Positions 15,618 to 23,589 of a DNA stretch of 38,875 bases are shown here, in pieces. Numbering within the stretch: the first letter of the stretch is position 1; each line of letters starts with the position of its first letter. The position numbers and the translations under genes were made by a program. Under the pieces are notes generated by a model, which worked only from the letters and a program-made list of their open reading frames with translations, did not search any database and was not told the origin of the DNA. The stretch covers positions 1 to 38,875 of the forward strand of contig ONTV01000002.1 of assembly GCA_900320855.1 (NCBI GenBank), in the 5' to 3' direction. This DNA comes from an uncultured Lentisphaerota bacterium (GTDB taxonomy: Bacteria > Verrucomicrobiota > Kiritimatiellia > RFP12 > UBA1067).

Positions 15618-16421
15618 ATGAACCTGGCGCTGTTTTTCGAGGGGACGGGGCAGGGCGTGCGCGGCAAGCGCACGAACGTCTCGCTTGTCCATGACGCCTG
15701 CGTCGAAGATGCGGGCCAGCGGCGCCATCTGGAGGCCGGGCCGGGTGCGCGCGTCGGTTCGCTTCTTCTCGGACGGACATCTGGCGTGGGCTGGCGCGCC
15801 ATCTTCGCGCGCGCCCGCCGCTGGTACGAGGGGCAGGTCGCGGCTCGGCCTTCTGGCGCGCCGCCGGACAAGATCTTCCTCTTCGGCTTCTCGCGCGGCG
15901 CGCTGCTGGCCCGCCACTTCGCCGCCTGGCTCGATCGGCTCGGCGTGGAGGTCGCCTACCTGGGGCTGTGGGACACGGTGGACGCGACACCGGGCCTTTC
16001 CGTCGCCGAGGCGTGTCCCGCGAACGTGCGTTGCGCGCGCCATGCCGTCGCCGAACACGAGGCTCGCCGCTTCTACGCCTATGTGCCCCTCACGGGCAAG
16101 CAGGTCGAGGAAGAGCTCTTCCCCGGCGTCCACAGCGACGTCGGCGGACTCTACGAGGACAACCACGAACTGGCGGATGCGGCGCGGGCGTGGGTTGCCG
16201 CGCCGGCGGCAGCGCGTGGGCTGCGCTTCCGTGCGGGGACGGACTTCTCGGCGACGCAGGCGCCGGCGACGGCGGTGCGCCACGATTCGCTTCGCCTCGT
16301 CTCGAACCTCTTTGGTTTCCTGCGCCCGGCGCGTCGGATTTTCCCGAAGTCCCTGCGGCGGCATGGGGCAGCGAAAACGACACATGAAAATGAAGTAAGA
16401 AAGAAAGGAGCATCGAAATGA
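15618..16421 (+). CDS. DUF2235 / Tle1-type alpha/beta hydrolase (predicted phospholipase)
   Basis: A 267-aa protein with the DUF2235 layout. The N-terminal strand is LALFFEGTGQ with a following NVS; the nucleophile elbow is FGFSRGA (GxSxG); an acidic residue lies in LGLWDTVD; and GVHSDVGG probably carries the catalytic His. DUF2235 includes type VI secretion phospholipase effectors (Tle1) but also many proteins outside that system. No VgrG, PAAR, immunity or T6SS gene is nearby and no signal peptide is seen, so its target is unknown. ATG 15618 is chosen because the conserved strand begins there. Upstream, a TATGAT (15543-15548) and a 25-codon frame (15544-15621) overlap the start but look weak. 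The stop overlaps the ATG of the micro-ORF at 16418. Confidence 0.75.
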   Translation: MNLALFFEGTGQGVRGKRTNVSLVHDACVEDAGQRRHLEAGPGARVGSLLLGRTSGVGWRAIFARARRWYEGQVAARPSGAPPDKIFLFGFSRGALLARHFAAWLDRLGVEVAYLGLWDTVDATPGLSVAEACPANVRCARHAVAEHEARRFYAYVPLTGKQVEEELFPGVHSDVGGLYEDNHELADAARAWVAAPAAARGLRFRAGTDFSATQAPATAVRHDSLRLVSNLFGFLRPARRIFPKSLRRHGAAKTTHENEVRKKGASK

Positions 16422-16498
16422 TTCAGAATGTCATTGGACGGCAAGAAAAGGAAGGCGGAATGAAACGCTTGGTAGCCTTGTTCAACCTGTCGGCGTGA
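16418..16498 (+). CDS. 26-aa micro-ORF coupled to the DUF2235 gene
   Basis: AAAGGAG (16404-16410) lies 7 nt before the ATG at 16418, which overlaps the upstream TGA (ATGA). The predicted peptide is MIQNVIGRQEKEGG followed by MKRLVALFNLSA. The second Met has its own GGAAGGCGG upstream, and MKRLVALF resembles the start of a signal peptide, so this may be a small membrane-associated peptide or the stub of a decayed gene. No homology is claimed. Confidence 0.4.
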   Translation: MIQNVIGRQEKEGGMKRLVALFNLSA

Positions 16499-16512
16499 GC
16501 CGGCCGTGGCCC

Positions 16513-16536
16513 GCTCACGCGGAGGGTTGCGTGAGC
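16513..16536. terminator. 8-bp inverted repeat between convergent genes
   Basis: GCTCACGC (16513-16520) and GCGTGAGC (16529-16536) are perfect complements around an 8-nt loop. The repeat lies between the micro-ORF stop and the convergent dinB stop (tca at 16515-16517), so it could end transcripts in both directions. There is no T-tract, so factor-independent termination is uncertain. Confidence 0.45.
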
Positions 16537-17678
16537 ACGTGGCCGTGCGCGCGCAGTCCGTCCAAGGCGCGGGAGAGGCGTTCGCGCCGTTCCCGCGCCG
16601 CGTCCTCGGGGGCGACGAAAAGGTCGAGCTGGCCGTCGTCCGGCGTCGCGCGGAAATTCGTGACGCCGAATCCGATGAGGCGCACGGCCCCGTGCGGACA
16701 CGTCCCCTTGGGCCATTCGGCGTCGAAGAGGGTGAGGGCCGCCGCGCGGAACGCGACATCGTCCTGGACGGGGCTTGGAAAGGGCGTTTGGCGCAGGCGC
16801 GTCTCGAACGCCGCGTTGCGGATCTTGAGACGGGCCGTCGTCGCCCAGCGCGGGATGCGGCGGAAGCGGTAGCCGACGTCCGCGACGAGCTCCAGCAGCT
16901 TCGCGCGCACGGCGTCGCGTCGCGGCTCGTCCGTCTCGAAGGTGTGTTCGCGCGAGACGGACTTCTCCTCGCGCGGTTCCCAGTGGACGGTCGCCTCCGC
17001 GCGTCCGTACGCGAGGTCGATGAGTTCCTGCGGAACGAGGGCATTCGGCTTCATCCGCTGGAGGTCGCCGCAGGTGAGGATGCCGTAGGGCTTCAGCGCC
17101 TCGACCGTCTTGCGTCCGACGCCCCAGAGGACGCTGACCGGGCGCGGCGCGAGGAAGGCCGCGAGTTCAATCGGGTCAGTCGGCAGGATCGTGAGGCCGT
17201 CCGGCTTGTTCTCCTCGGAGCCGATCTTCGCGAGCAGGCGGTTGGGGGCGATGCCGACGGAGCAGGTCACGCCGCAGGTCGCGCGGATCTCCGCGCGAAG
17301 GGCTTCGCCAAGCCGGCGCGGGTCGCCGCCATAGAGGTGGAGCGTGCCGCTCACGTCAAGAAAGGCCTCGTCGATGCTGACGGCCTCGACATAGGGCGAG
17401 TAGTGTCCGAAGACCTCGAACGCGCGCGTGGAGACGTCGCGGTAGAGATCCATGTGCGGCGGCGTGAAGATGGCCTGCGGACACTTCGCGTAGGCCGTCC
17501 GCGAGGGCATTGCGGAGCGGACGCCGAACGCGCGGGCCTCGTAGGAGCAGGTCGAGACGACGCCGCGCTCGTGGGGGCCCGCGCCGACGACGAGCGGCTT
17601 CCCGCGCCACTCCGGGTGGTGCAGGAGCTCGACGGACGCGAAGAACGCATCCATGTCAACATGGAGAATCGTCGCCAT
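16515..17678 (-). CDS. dinB: DNA polymerase IV (Y-family translesion polymerase)
   Basis: A 387-aa Y-family polymerase that copies past damaged bases. HVDMDAFFASVE (D8) and SIDEAFLDV (D103, E104) give the catalytic metal site; SYEARAFGVRSAMP is the finger segment; LWGVGRKT is the helix-hairpin-helix. QLDLF (about 350-354) matches the beta-clamp binding motif. The start is set at 17678 (MATILHVDMD): an upstream in-frame ATG at 17687 lies inside the TATAAT box, whereas 17678 is exactly 7 nt past it. It is the only minus-strand intact gene seen, divergent from the GH36-like gene. No consensus LexA box was recognised, so SOS control is not shown. Confidence 0.93.
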   Translation of the reverse strand: MATILHVDMDAFFASVELLHHPEWRGKPLVVGAGPHERGVVSTCSYEARAFGVRSAMPSRTAYAKCPQAIFTPPHMDLYRDVSTRAFEVFGHYSPYVEAVSIDEAFLDVSGTLHLYGGDPRRLGEALRAEIRATCGVTCSVGIAPNRLLAKIGSEENKPDGLTILPTDPIELAAFLAPRPVSVLWGVGRKTVEALKPYGILTCGDLQRMKPNALVPQELIDLAYGRAEATVHWEPREEKSVSREHTFETDEPRRDAVRAKLLELVADVGYRFRRIPRWATTARLKIRNAAFETRLRQTPFPSPVQDDVAFRAAALTLFDAEWPKGTCPHGAVRLIGFGVTNFRATPDDGQLDLFVAPEDAARERRERLSRALDGLRAHGHVLTQPSA

Positions 17679-17694
17679 GCCGGACATTATAGCA
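17679..17694 (-). promoter_or_regulatory. extended -10 promoter of dinB, leaderless
   Basis: On the minus strand TGC-TATAAT (TATAAT at 17691-17686) is followed by 7 nt (GTCCGGC) and the ATG at 17678. No -35 is visible (CCGTAT at 17 nt). Confidence 0.75.
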
Positions 17695-17730
17695 CAGTTC
17701 AGCCGCGCATACGGGGCGTCTGGAAAGGCC

Positions 17731-17753
17731 TAAAAAAGTTGACATGTCTTTTG
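17731..17753. promoter_or_regulatory. palindromic candidate operator between dinB and the GH36-like gene
   Basis: GACATGTC (17741-17748) is a perfect 8-bp palindrome flanked by an A-run on the left and a T-run on the right, giving an imperfect larger dyad. It lies between the divergent dinB and glycosidase promoters. It contains TTGACA (17739-17744), but no -10 sits at the right distance on this strand. Confidence 0.35.
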
Positions 17754-17774
17754 TGTTCCCTCGGCCTGAAATGT

Positions 17775-17782
17775 GGTATACT
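17775..17782 (+). promoter_or_regulatory. extended -10 promoter of the glycosidase-GRE operon
   Basis: TGG-TATACT with TATACT at 17777-17782. The preceding GAAATGTGGTATA also occurs before the oadA-like gene at 187. Transcription from about 17789 gives a leader of about 20 nt with an AAAGGGA Shine-Dalgarno before ATG 17810. Confidence 0.7.
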
Positions 17783-17809
17783 TGCCGCATCTCACGAAAG
17801 GGAACACGA

Positions 17810-20026
17810 ATGAATCGACTGATGATTGGCGCAGCGGCGTTCTGCGCCGCCTGCGGACAGATGCGGGCCGACACGACGCTGGACGTCGGAAGGTGGACGG
17901 TGAGCTTCCGCGCGGCGGACGCGCGGCTCGAGCTTTTGCACGCGCCGAGCGGCGCGCGCCTCGCGGGGCACCTTGCGTTCACGGGCCCGGCGAAGGTGAC
18001 GGGCGCGGGCATCGCGGCCGATCCGGCGCGAACGGCGGCGTGGCGCGTGACGGACGCGCGGGACGGCGTGCGGAACCGCCTGGCGCTGGTCGATCCGATG
18101 GACAACGTCCACGGCTACGTCGTCTTCCCGGGCGACGGCGACCGCCTCTCCCTGCTCGTCTACCACCGCACGGCCTTCGCCTACGGCGGCACGCTGCGCT
18201 TCGCGGCCGACGTGACGGCGCGCCCGGACGCCTTCCCCTGCCGCGTCACGCCCAAGGCGGGCGACCGCGTCCTTTCCGTGAAGAGCGGCGCGGCGGTCTC
18301 CGGCGACGACGACGCGCTCTTCTCGCCGGCGGCCGACGAGGCCCTGACATTCGCGGGCGGTCGGCTTGCGGCGGCGGATGGCGCCTGGCGCCTTTCGGCG
18401 GCGCTCGCGATCGACGATCCGACGCGGAACACGCTGACGCTCGCGGTCGTGCGGGACTACTACAAGGGACGCTGGGTGCCGTACTACCGTCCGCTCGACC
18501 GCACGCGCGCGCCGCATGCACCGACGGGGTGGCTGAGCTGGAACACCTACTTCGACCAGGCCGGCTCGAAGGAGAACCTTGACGAGGCGCGCTTCGCCGC
18601 GAAGTGGTTCAAGCCGTTCGGCATGGAGATCTGGAACATCGAGTCGTGGCAGGACAACTCGCCGCATCTGCCGGTCTCCGACTTTCACAACATGAACCTC
18701 GAGACGTACAAGGTGCAGTTCCCCGAGGGGATGAAGTGGCTCGGGGACGAGATCCGCAAGCTCGGCTTCAAGCCAGGCCTCTGGATGGCGCCCTACGGTA
18801 CGGGCAACGAGGCGTTCTACCGGGCGCACCGGGACTGGTTCCTGCATGGCGCGGACGGGAAGCCGATTCGCTCGTGGAACGGCCGGTTCACGCTCGACCC
18901 GACCGTGCCGGAGGCCCTGGACCACCTGACGCGGATCTTCGACACGGCGTCGCACGACTGGGGCTACGAGTTCTTCAAGATCGACGGCATGTCCGGTCGC
19001 GGACCGGGCTACTGCGCCCATCTCTACGAGCGCCCGGACGTGCGCGCGCGCTTCCGCGACCCGACGTGTCCGAATCCGTTCGAGCGGACGGTCGCGGCGT
19101 TCCGCAAGGGAATCGGAGACGACCGGCTCTTCCTCGCCTGCCAGGGCCACTTCACCGGAGCGGAGGCGGCCTACGCCGACGCGAGCCGCACGGGCGCGGA
19201 CATCGTCCATCCGAACGAGCCCGTCAAGTGGGCGAACATCCTCCTGCAGGCCCGGTGCACGGTGAACCAGATCTTCGCGCATTCGGTCGTCTTCTGGAGC
19301 GACCCGGACTGCATGCTCGTGAGCCAGGGCGCGCTGGCGCGCGAGCAGGCGCAGGTTGAGGCGACGGTCGTCGCCCTGCCGGGGCAGCAGACGTTCGCCG
19401 GCGACAAGTTGGCCGAGCTTGCGCCCGATCGCGTGCGGCTCATCCAGCAGGCGCTGCCGGTCTGCCCGACGCGCCCCGCGAAGCTCTATCCGCAGTTCGG
19501 GCATCTGCCCGTGTGGGATCTTCACGTCGCGCGTTCGTTCGGCGACTGGCACGTCGTCGCGCTCTTCAACTGGGGCGATGCCGAGGCGCGCGTGGGCGTG
19601 GACTGGCCTGAGCTGGGCGAGGCGGCGGGCCGCCGTTTCCTCGGCTGGGAATTCTGGGGCGGCACGTTCCTCGGCGCGCAGATGGGGAGGTTGGAGCTGC
19701 CCGTGCCGGCGCGGAGCGTGCGCCTGGTCGCACTGCGTCCCGACGCCGGGCGCCCGCAGATCCTGACGACGGATCGTCATCTGACGCAGGGCGGCGTCGA
19801 GCTCGTGGACGAGCGGTGGGAGGGGAAGTCGCTGACGGCGACCGTGAAGGTCGTCGGCGGCTTCCCGCTGACGCTGCGCGTCCACGTGCCGTCGGCCTTT
19901 GCCGTCGCCGACGTCACGGCGCTGGGTGCGTCGGTCACGACTGCCGTCGAGTCGGATGGCCGGGTGCTGGCCGTGACGCTCGCGAGCAATGTCACGGCGG
20001 ACGTGCCGGTCAAGGTCCAGTTCTAG
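17810..20026 (+). CDS. secreted GH36-like (clan GH-D) alpha-galactosidase-type glycosidase
   Basis: A 738-aa glycoside hydrolase. Residues 1-20 are a signal peptide (RLMIGAAAFCAACGQMRA). Residues about 22-240 form a beta-sandwich N-terminal domain. The barrel begins at GWLSWNTYFDQAG and includes KPGLWMAPYG and the probable nucleophile Asp in FFKIDGMSG (D392), typical of clan GH-D; the acid/base is probably in the later GADIVHPNEP region. A C-terminal beta domain follows (about 620-738). The Cys near residue 15 might form a lipobox but does not fit well. It starts the operon that continues with a sugar porter 15 nt downstream, suggesting that it releases the sugar the porter imports. Exact linkage specificity is not determined. 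Confidence 0.8.
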   Translation: MNRLMIGAAAFCAACGQMRADTTLDVGRWTVSFRAADARLELLHAPSGARLAGHLAFTGPAKVTGAGIAADPARTAAWRVTDARDGVRNRLALVDPMDNVHGYVVFPGDGDRLSLLVYHRTAFAYGGTLRFAADVTARPDAFPCRVTPKAGDRVLSVKSGAAVSGDDDALFSPAADEALTFAGGRLAAADGAWRLSAALAIDDPTRNTLTLAVVRDYYKGRWVPYYRPLDRTRAPHAPTGWLSWNTYFDQAGSKENLDEARFAAKWFKPFGMEIWNIESWQDNSPHLPVSDFHNMNLETYKVQFPEGMKWLGDEIRKLGFKPGLWMAPYGTGNEAFYRAHRDWFLHGADGKPIRSWNGRFTLDPTVPEALDHLTRIFDTASHDWGYEFFKIDGMSGRGPGYCAHLYERPDVRARFRDPTCPNPFERTVAAFRKGIGDDRLFLACQGHFTGAEAAYADASRTGADIVHPNEPVKWANILLQARCTVNQIFAHSVVFWSDPDCMLVSQGALAREQAQVEATVVALPGQQTFAGDKLAELAPDRVRLIQQALPVCPTRPAKLYPQFGHLPVWDLHVARSFGDWHVVALFNWGDAEARVGVDWPELGEAAGRRFLGWEFWGGTFLGAQMGRLELPVPARSVRLVALRPDAGRPQILTTDRHLTQGGVELVDERWEGKSLTATVKVVGGFPLTLRVHVPSAFAVADVTALGASVTTAVESDGRVLAVTLASNVTADVPVKVQF

Positions 20027-20041
20027 TCGGGGGGCCCTTCG

Positions 20042-21490
20042 ATGAACAAGTCGCTTTTCTACATCGTGACCGTCGCCGCTTTGGGCGGCTTCCTCTTCGG
20101 CTTCGACTCGGGCGTCATCTCCGGCTGCGAGAAGGCGATCCAGTCGGAGTTCGGCCTCTCGGCCTTCTGGCACGGCTTCATCGTCTCCGTCGCGTTGATC
20201 GGCACGGTCATCGGCGTCTTCGGCGCGGGCGCGCCGTCCGACCGGTGGGGGCGCCGTCCGACGCTCTGGCTGATGGGCGTCCTCTTCCTCGTCTCGGCCG
20301 TCGGGTGCGCGTTCACGCCGACCTCGACGGCGCTCGGCCCGCACCTCCTCGGCTGGTTCCGCTTCATCGGCGGGCTCGCGATCGGCGGCGTGTCGGTCGT
20401 CGTGCCGCTCTACATCGTGGAGATCTCGCCCGGCCGCCTGCGCGGGCGTCTCGTCGCGACGAACCAGCTCAACATCGTCTTCGGCATCCTCATCTCCTAC
20501 GTCTCGAACTACTTCGTGGCGCGCTGGATGGCCGTCGAGGGCGGAGGATTCCAGACGCTCTGCACGTGGCTCGCGGGCGTCTTCGCCTCGCATCCGATGA
20601 CGGTCGAGATGGTCAAGTGGCGCGTCATGCTCGGCATGGAGTGCCTGCCGATCGTCGTCTTCATGGCGCTGCTCGCGACGATTCCCGAGTCGCCGCGCTG
20701 GCTCGTGCGCGTCGGCCGCCGCGCGGAGGCCGAGGCCGTCCTCTCGCGCATCGGCTTCGCGGAGGAGGGGCGGACGGTTTCGCAGGTCGCGGACGAGATC
20801 GTCGCGTCGCTGCGCGGCGTCTCGGCGGGCGTGGAGCCGGCACTCTTCCAGCGCCGCTACCTGAAGCCGATCCTGCTCGCGTTCTTCATTGCCTTCTTCA
20901 ACCAGGTCTCGGGCATCAACGCGATCAACTACTACGCGCCGCGCATCTTCGAACTCATCTTCGGACAGGGCAGCGAGATGGCCTCGCTCGTCGGCACGAT
21001 GGGCGTGGGGACGGTGAACCTCCTCTTCACGATTCTCGCGTTCTTCGTGATCGACAAGTTCGGGCGGCGCGCGATGATCATCGGCGGCTCCGCGCTCATG
21101 ATCCTCATGCACGCGCTCGTCGCCTGGCAACTTTCGCGCGCGCAGCCGAACGCGGCGCTCGCCGTCTGCGGCATCCTCGGCTTCATCGCGTTCTTCGCCT
21201 GCTCGTCGGGGGCGGTCATCTGGGTCTACATCTCGGAGGTCTTCCCGAACGCCGTGCGCGCGAAGGGGCAGTCGCTCGGCTGCTTCGCGCACTGGTTCAT
21301 GTGCACTGCCATTTCCTGGGCCTTCCCCGCCGTCGCCGAGCGCGCGGGTACGTGGGCGTTCGCGTTCTTCGCGTGCATGATGGCGCTGCAGCTCGTCTGG
21401 GCCGTCTTCTTCATGCCCGAGACGAAGGGCGGCACGATCGAGGACATCGAGCGGCGGCTGGGGATCGGGAAAGAGACGAAAGGAGAGTAA
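20042..21490 (+). CDS. MFS sugar porter (sugar:proton symporter type)
   Basis: A 482-aa inner-membrane transporter of the major facilitator superfamily sugar-porter branch, with about 12 hydrophobic helices. Diagnostic motifs: GFLFGFDSGVISG in TM1, DRWGRRP between TM2 and TM3, the RLRGRL and NQLNIVFG segment, PESPRWL at the end of the N-terminal half, QVSGINAINYYAP in TM7, DKFGRR between TM8 and TM9, and MPETKG after TM12. These place it with XylE/GalP/GLUT-like proteins. It lies between the secreted glycosidase and a glycyl radical enzyme. The Shine-Dalgarno of the next gene (AGGAG, 21481-21485) lies inside its last codons. Confidence 0.92.
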   Translation: MNKSLFYIVTVAALGGFLFGFDSGVISGCEKAIQSEFGLSAFWHGFIVSVALIGTVIGVFGAGAPSDRWGRRPTLWLMGVLFLVSAVGCAFTPTSTALGPHLLGWFRFIGGLAIGGVSVVVPLYIVEISPGRLRGRLVATNQLNIVFGILISYVSNYFVARWMAVEGGGFQTLCTWLAGVFASHPMTVEMVKWRVMLGMECLPIVVFMALLATIPESPRWLVRVGRRAEAEAVLSRIGFAEEGRTVSQVADEIVASLRGVSAGVEPALFQRRYLKPILLAFFIAFFNQVSGINAINYYAPRIFELIFGQGSEMASLVGTMGVGTVNLLFTILAFFVIDKFGRRAMIIGGSALMILMHALVAWQLSRAQPNAALAVCGILGFIAFFACSSGAVIWVYISEVFPNAVRAKGQSLGCFAHWFMCTAISWAFPAVAERAGTWAFAFFACMMALQLVWAVFFMPETKGGTIEDIERRLGIGKETKGE

Positions 21491-21495
21491 ATCCC

Positions 21496-23589
21496 ATGAC
21501 AGAACGAATCGAATCGCTTCTCGCGCGCACCTTCGAAAAGGAACAGGCGAAGTTTCGCCGCGACGTGGACTGGAAGCCGCTGCTGGCGCGGTTCGTCGCC
21601 GAGAAGACCGACGACGAGACGCGCGCGCGGATGGGGCTGGAGGCGATGCTCGCCGCCGAGACGCCTGCGTTCATGGAGGGCGAGCGCCTCCACTTCCTGC
21701 GCACGGTGCGGCAGATTCCCGACCTCCATGGCGAGGACGAGATGGCCGCGCGCCGGGCGTCCGGCACGGCTTTCGGCGAGAAGGGCGTCGTCTTCAACCT
21801 GACGGCCGACTTCGCGCCGACGATCCGCGACGGCCTTGACGCGCGGCTCGCCGAGATGGCGGCGCGGTTGGCGCGCGCCCGCGCCGAGAACGACGCCGAG
21901 GGAATTTCCTTCCTCGGGAACGCGATTCTCTCGGTGAAGGCCGTCCTCGGCCTTGTCGATCGGTATGCGGCGGAAGAGCGGGCGCGGGGGAAAGGACAAA
22001 GGACAGAGGACAGCGGACAAACGTCCGAGCGATCTCTCCTCTCCGCCGTTCACACGGGCGCGAAGACGTTCCCGGAGGCGCTGCAGGTCTTGCGCGTCCT
22101 CCATTACGCGCTGTGGTGCGAAGGCGAATACCACTGCGGGCTCGGGCGCCTCGACCAGTACCTTCTGCCCTACTACGAGGCCGACCGCGCGGCGGGGCGC
22201 CTCACGGACGCGGAGGCGCTGGAATGGCTGGAGGAGTTCTTCGTCGCCTGCAACCGCGACAGCGACCTCTACATCGGCGTCCAGCAGGGCGACAACGGCC
22301 AGTCCGTCATGCTCGGCGGCATGACGCGCGAGGGGGCGCCCGCGTTCAACGCGCTCTCCCGCCTCTGCCTCGCGGCGTGCGGCGAGCTGAAGCTCGTCGA
22401 TCCGAAGATCAACCTGCGCGTGGACAAGTCGACGCCGCTCGAAGTCTACGAGGCGGGCACGGAGCTGACGGCGAAGGGCCTCGGCTTCCCCCAGTACGCG
22501 AACGACGACGTCGTCATTCCCGCGCTCGTGCGCTGGGGCTATGACCTCGCGGACGCGCGCGACTATTCCGTCGCGGCCTGCTGGGAGTTCCTCATTCCAG
22601 GCTGCGGACTCGACATCAACAACATCGACGCCGTCTCCTTCTCGGGCTGCCTCGACGCCGCGCTGCGCGCCGTCCCGGACGCACCGTCCTACGCGGCGGT
22701 CGAACGCGCGTTCCTCGACGAGATCCAGCGCCGCGCGGACGCGCTCGTCCAGAAGTACCGCCATGTCGACGTCCTGCCCGGCCCGTTCGTCTCCGTCCTT
22801 TCGGACGGGTGCATCGACCGGGCGCGCGACATCTGCCGAGGCGCGAAGTACAACAACTTCGGCATCCACGGCACGGGCATCTCCGTCGCCGTCGATTCGC
22901 TCGCGTCCGTGCGGGAGCTCGTCTTCGAGAAGCGGCTCGTCACGCTCCCGGAGCTCGTGCGCCTGCTCGACACGGACTTCGCGGGCCGCCCGGACGTCCT
23001 GTCGGCGGCGAAGGCCGCGCCGAAGATGGGCAACGCCGATCCGCGCGCGGACGAGATCGCGACGCGCCTGCTCGCCTTCTGGGGCCACGCCTTCGACGGC
23101 CGGCGCAACGACCGGGGCGGGCTCTTCCGTCCGGGCACGGGCTCGGCCATGCACTACATCTGGCACGCGCGGGAGATCCCCGCGTCCGCCGACGGACGCC
23201 TGAAGGGCCAGCCGCTCTCGGCCAACTACGCGCCGTCACTGGACGTGCCGGTGAAGGGGCCCGTCAGTGTCGTCCGCTCGTTCACGGAGCCGGACCTCGT
23301 GCCCGTCTGCAACGGCGGGCCGCTCACGATCGAGATCCACGACTCGGCCTTTGCGCGGCCGGACGGCGTCACGAAGGTCGCCCAGCTCGTGAAGTTCTTC
23401 GTCGCGCGCGGCGGCCACCAGATGCAGATCAACACGATCAACCGCGAGACGCTTCTGGACGCGCAGGCGCATCCGGAGCGGCATCGCCACCTGATCGTCC
23501 GCGTCTGGGGGTGGTCGGGCTATTTCGTCGAGCTGGATCGCGAATACCAGGACCAGATCATCCGCCGCGTCGAGCTCGCCGCCTCATGA
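21496..23589 (+). CDS. glycyl radical enzyme of unassigned specificity (PFL/diol dehydratase superfamily)
   Basis: A 697-aa anaerobic radical enzyme. The C-terminal glycyl-radical motif is RVWGWSGYF, with the radical on G672. The active-site cysteine is in VAACWEFLIPG (C362), and E364 two residues later matches the Cys-x-Glu of eliminating members (diol, choline-lyase and decarboxylase types) rather than the Cys-Cys pair of pyruvate formate-lyase. The CWE context is not one I can tie to a characterised subgroup. It is shorter than most relatives (about 750-850 aa). Residues 167-176 are encoded by four GGACANN heptamers, an apparent in-frame insertion. The next gene, its activase, overlaps by 4 nt. 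Position after a glycosidase and sugar porter suggests that it acts on a sugar-derived compound. Confidence 0.85.
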   Translation: MTERIESLLARTFEKEQAKFRRDVDWKPLLARFVAEKTDDETRARMGLEAMLAAETPAFMEGERLHFLRTVRQIPDLHGEDEMAARRASGTAFGEKGVVFNLTADFAPTIRDGLDARLAEMAARLARARAENDAEGISFLGNAILSVKAVLGLVDRYAAEERARGKGQRTEDSGQTSERSLLSAVHTGAKTFPEALQVLRVLHYALWCEGEYHCGLGRLDQYLLPYYEADRAAGRLTDAEALEWLEEFFVACNRDSDLYIGVQQGDNGQSVMLGGMTREGAPAFNALSRLCLAACGELKLVDPKINLRVDKSTPLEVYEAGTELTAKGLGFPQYANDDVVIPALVRWGYDLADARDYSVAACWEFLIPGCGLDINNIDAVSFSGCLDAALRAVPDAPSYAAVERAFLDEIQRRADALVQKYRHVDVLPGPFVSVLSDGCIDRARDICRGAKYNNFGIHGTGISVAVDSLASVRELVFEKRLVTLPELVRLLDTDFAGRPDVLSAAKAAPKMGNADPRADEIATRLLAFWGHAFDGRRNDRGGLFRPGTGSAMHYIWHAREIPASADGRLKGQPLSANYAPSLDVPVKGPVSVVRSFTEPDLVPVCNGGPLTIEIHDSAFARPDGVTKVAQLVKFFVARGGHQMQINTINRETLLDAQAHPERHRHLIVRVWGWSGYFVELDREYQDQIIRRVELAAS
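21994..22021 (+). repeat. heptamer array GGACANN inside the glycyl radical enzyme gene
   Basis: GGACAAA, GGACAGA, GGACAGC, GGACAAA: four 7-bp units with a fixed GGACA and a variable dinucleotide. The 28 nt are read through, giving a polar stretch (KGQRTEDSGQTSE) between regions that read like conserved helices. Flanking A and G runs may be part of the inserted segment. Confidence 0.8.

Noticed and set aside
15544-15621. 25-aa ORF overlapping the DUF2235 start
   Set aside because: No Shine-Dalgarno, its ATGs lie inside the only -10-like sequence and its composition is unremarkable.
17686-17687. dinB start at the upstream ATG (17687)
   Set aside because: That ATG is within the TATAAT box and would precede transcription start; the conserved N-terminus begins at 17678.
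17739-17744. TTGACA as -35 of the glycosidase operon
   Set aside because: It is 32 nt from the TATACT box, and no -10 lies 16-18 nt downstream.
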